From NCBI GenBank assembly GCA_947626485.1, contig CANQSG010000028.1, forward strand, positions 1 to 16,059: a DNA stretch of 16,059 nucleotides. Direction: 5' to 3'. Under the pieces are notes generated by a model, which saw only the letters and a list, made by a program, of their open reading frames with translations, was not told the DNA's origin and did not search any database. The DNA comes from an uncultured Clostridia bacterium. GTDB lineage: Bacteria; Bacillota; Clostridia; Oscillospirales; Acutalibacteraceae. Position numbers and translations under genes: made by a program. Below, piece after piece: positions 14,572 through 16,059 of the stretch. How positions within the stretch are numbered: the stretch's first letter is position 1; every line of letters starts with the position of its first letter.

Positions 14572-15945
14572 GTGCCGAAGGAATACAGAACCATCCGGGA
14601 AGTCGCCGGGCCGCTGATGATGGTCAGCGACGTCGAAAACGTCAAGTTTGACGAGCTGGGAGAAATCGAGCTGGCAAACGGCGACCTGCGCCACTGCCGC
14701 GTGCTGGAGATCAACGAGGGCAACGCGCTGGTGCAGCTTTTTGAAAGCTCCACCGGCATCAACCTGTCCAATTCCAAGGTGCGTTTCCTGGGCCGCAGCA
14801 TGGAGCTGGGCGTTTCCGAGGATATGCTGGGCCGGGTGTTTGACGGCCTGGGCCGCCCCATCGACGGCGGGCCGGAGATCTTGCCCGACCGTCGGGCGGA
14901 CGTGAACGGCCTGCCCATGAATCCCGCCGCCCGGAACTATCCCCAGGAATTCATCCAGACCGGGGTGTCCGCCATCGACGGACTGAACACCCTGGTGCGC
15001 GGCCAGAAGCTGCCCATCTTCTCCGCCAGCGGCCTGCCCCATGCCCAGCTGGCGGCGCAGATCGCCCGGCAGGCCAAGGTGCGGGGCACCAACGACCCCT
15101 TCGTGGTGGTCTTCGCGGCCATGGGCATCACCTTTGAGGAATCGGATTACTTCATCCAGAGCTTCCGGGAGACCGGGGCCATCGACCGCACGGTGATGTT
15201 TGTGAATCTGGCCAACGACCCCGCCGTGGAGCGCATCGCCACCCCCAAGATGGCCCTGACCGCCGCCGAGTATCTGGCCTTTGAGAAGAATATGCACGTG
15301 CTGGTGATCCTCACGGACATCACCAACTATGCCGACGCCCTGCGGGAGGTCTCCGCCGCCCGGAAAGAAGTGCCCGGCCGCCGGGGCTATCCCGGCTATA
15401 TGTACACCGATCTGGCCTCCATCTACGAGCGGGCCGGCCGGCAGAAGGGCAAAAACGGCTCCATCACCCTGATCCCCATCCTCTCCATGCCCGAGGACGA
15501 CAAGACCCACCCCATCCCCGACCTGACCGGGTACATCACCGAGGGGCAGATCATCCTCAGCCGGGAGCTGTACCGCAAGGGGATCACCCCGCCCATCGAC
15601 GTGCTGCCCTCCCTGTCCCGGTTGAAGGATAAGGGCATCGGCGAGGGCAAGACCCGGGAGGACCACGCCAGCACCATGAATCAGCTGTTCGCGGCCTACG
15701 CCCGGGGCAAAGAAGCCAAGGAACTGATGGTGGTGCTGGGCGAAGCGGCGCTGACGGAGATCGACAAGCTGTACGCCAAATTCGCCGACGCCTTTGAGGA
15801 GGAATATGTCTCCCAGGGCTACAACACCGACCGCAGCATCGAGGAGACGCTGAATCTGGGCTGGAAGCTGCTGTCGATCCTGCCCCGTAGCGAGCTCAAG
15901 CGGATCAACGACCGGCTGCTGGATCGGTATTACGGAAAGGTGTGA
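14572..15945 (+). CDS. atpB: V-type ATP synthase regulatory subunit B
   Basis: This encodes the 457-residue non-catalytic subunit of the A3B3 head. The N-terminal barrel reads YRTIREVAGPLMMVSDVENV. The nucleotide-fold region carries the degenerate P-loop SASGLPHAQLAAQIARQA, as expected for B, not a working Walker A. Later motifs are DPAVERIATPKMALTAAEYL, VLVILTDITNYADALREVS, GRRGYPGYMYTDLASIYERA and a C-terminal ERLNDR-like ending (ELKRINDRLLDRYYGKV). The start is GTG, with AGGAGG at 14558-14563. Codon use changes inside this gene: counting by eye, TCG:TCC is about 2:13 and CGG:CGC about 19:10, against about 20:6 and 3:28 in atpA. The first 25 or so codons still look like the genes to the left. 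This may mark a recombination join or a chimeric contig. Confidence 0.98.
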   Translation: MPKEYRTIREVAGPLMMVSDVENVKFDELGEIELANGDLRHCRVLEINEGNALVQLFESSTGINLSNSKVRFLGRSMELGVSEDMLGRVFDGLGRPIDGGPEILPDRRADVNGLPMNPAARNYPQEFIQTGVSAIDGLNTLVRGQKLPIFSASGLPHAQLAAQIARQAKVRGTNDPFVVVFAAMGITFEESDYFIQSFRETGAIDRTVMFVNLANDPAVERIATPKMALTAAEYLAFEKNMHVLVILTDITNYADALREVSAARKEVPGRRGYPGYMYTDLASIYERAGRQKGKNGSITLIPILSMPEDDKTHPIPDLTGYITEGQIILSRELYRKGITPPIDVLPSLSRLKDKGIGEGKTREDHASTMNQLFAAYARGKEAKELMVVLGEAALTEIDKLYAKFADAFEEEYVSQGYNTDRSIEETLNLGWKLLSILPRSELKRINDRLLDRYYGKV

Positions 15946-15951
15946 TGCGCC

Positions 15952-16059
15952 GTGGCAGGTACACAGGTCAATCCCACCCGGATGGAGCTGACACGGCTCA
16001 AGAAGAAGCTGACCACCGCCACCCGCGGCCACAAGCTTCTCAAGGACAAGCGGGACGAG
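15952..16059 (+). CDS. atpD: V-type ATP synthase subunit D (central rotor shaft), cut by the window edge
   Basis: Only the first 36 codons are inside the window. They read VNPTRMELTRLKKKL followed by TTATRGHKLLKDKRDE, the conserved N-terminal helix of subunit D, which forms the long coiled coil of the rotating shaft. The start is the GTG at 15952-15954, seven bases after the atpB stop, with GGAAAGG at 15934-15940 upstream inside atpB. Its codon use (CGG more than CGC, ACC, CTG) continues the altered pattern seen in most of atpB. Confidence 0.93.
   Translation, partial: MAGTQVNPTRMELTRLKKKLTTATRGHKLLKDKRDE

Noticed and set aside
14209..16032. 607-codon minus-strand open frame opposite atpA and atpB
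   Set aside because: It is antisense to two unmistakable ATPase subunits; its His/Gln/Gly-rich translation is typical of reverse frames.

Overview
This 16 kb window is high-GC chromosomal DNA, probably from an anaerobic Clostridia-type Firmicute (Oscillospiraceae-like gut lineages fit best). The reasons are Gram-positive-style Shine-Dalgarno sequences, several TTG and GTG starts, a membrane-anchored MurF next to a D-Ala-D-Ala ligase, and a complete bacterial V/A-type ATPase operon. The taxonomic placement is inference. There are no rRNA or tRNA genes, CRISPR arrays, insertion sequences or phage genes that I can see.

Layout. Positions 1-146 hold what may be the last codons of a plus-strand gene cut by the window edge. 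Positions 125-7766 form a block of six minus-strand genes, read from right to left: an alpha/beta hydrolase, a membrane-anchored MurF, Ddl, a cation-diffusion-facilitator transporter (broken in this sequence), a HI0933/YhiN-family flavoprotein and a COG2509-type FAD-dependent dehydrogenase. Spacing is tight, with ATGA start/stop overlaps at ddl/CDF and at the two flavoproteins. A compact hairpin plus T-run lies between murF and ddl and may split or attenuate the unit. Positions 7767-8020 are an AT-rich divergent control region with a good promoter in each direction. From 8021 to the right edge runs a V-type ATPase operon in the order H-I-K-E-C-F-A-B-D, with D cut by the edge. This is the archaeal/enterococcal gene order.

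How the genes work together. Ddl makes D-Ala-D-Ala and MurF attaches it to the UDP-MurNAc-tripeptide, so the left block is partly peptidoglycan precursor synthesis with housekeeping flavoproteins and a metal exporter appended. The right block encodes a rotary ATPase. Its K subunit retains the Na+-coordinating residues known from the Enterococcus hirae enzyme, so a sodium-coupled machine is the best prediction.

Main points of interest. (1) The CDF transporter has lost its first membrane helix and its frame close to position 4055. (2) Codon usage changes abruptly inside atpB near 14650-14700 and stays changed to the window end, which suggests recombination from another lineage or a chimeric contig. 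(3) The K subunit has the Na+ ligand set plus an extra glutamate in hairpin 1. (4) The divergent promoters share a TTTTCGG element in their spacers. I see no clear sign of an entirely new system; most of the window is ordinary core genome.
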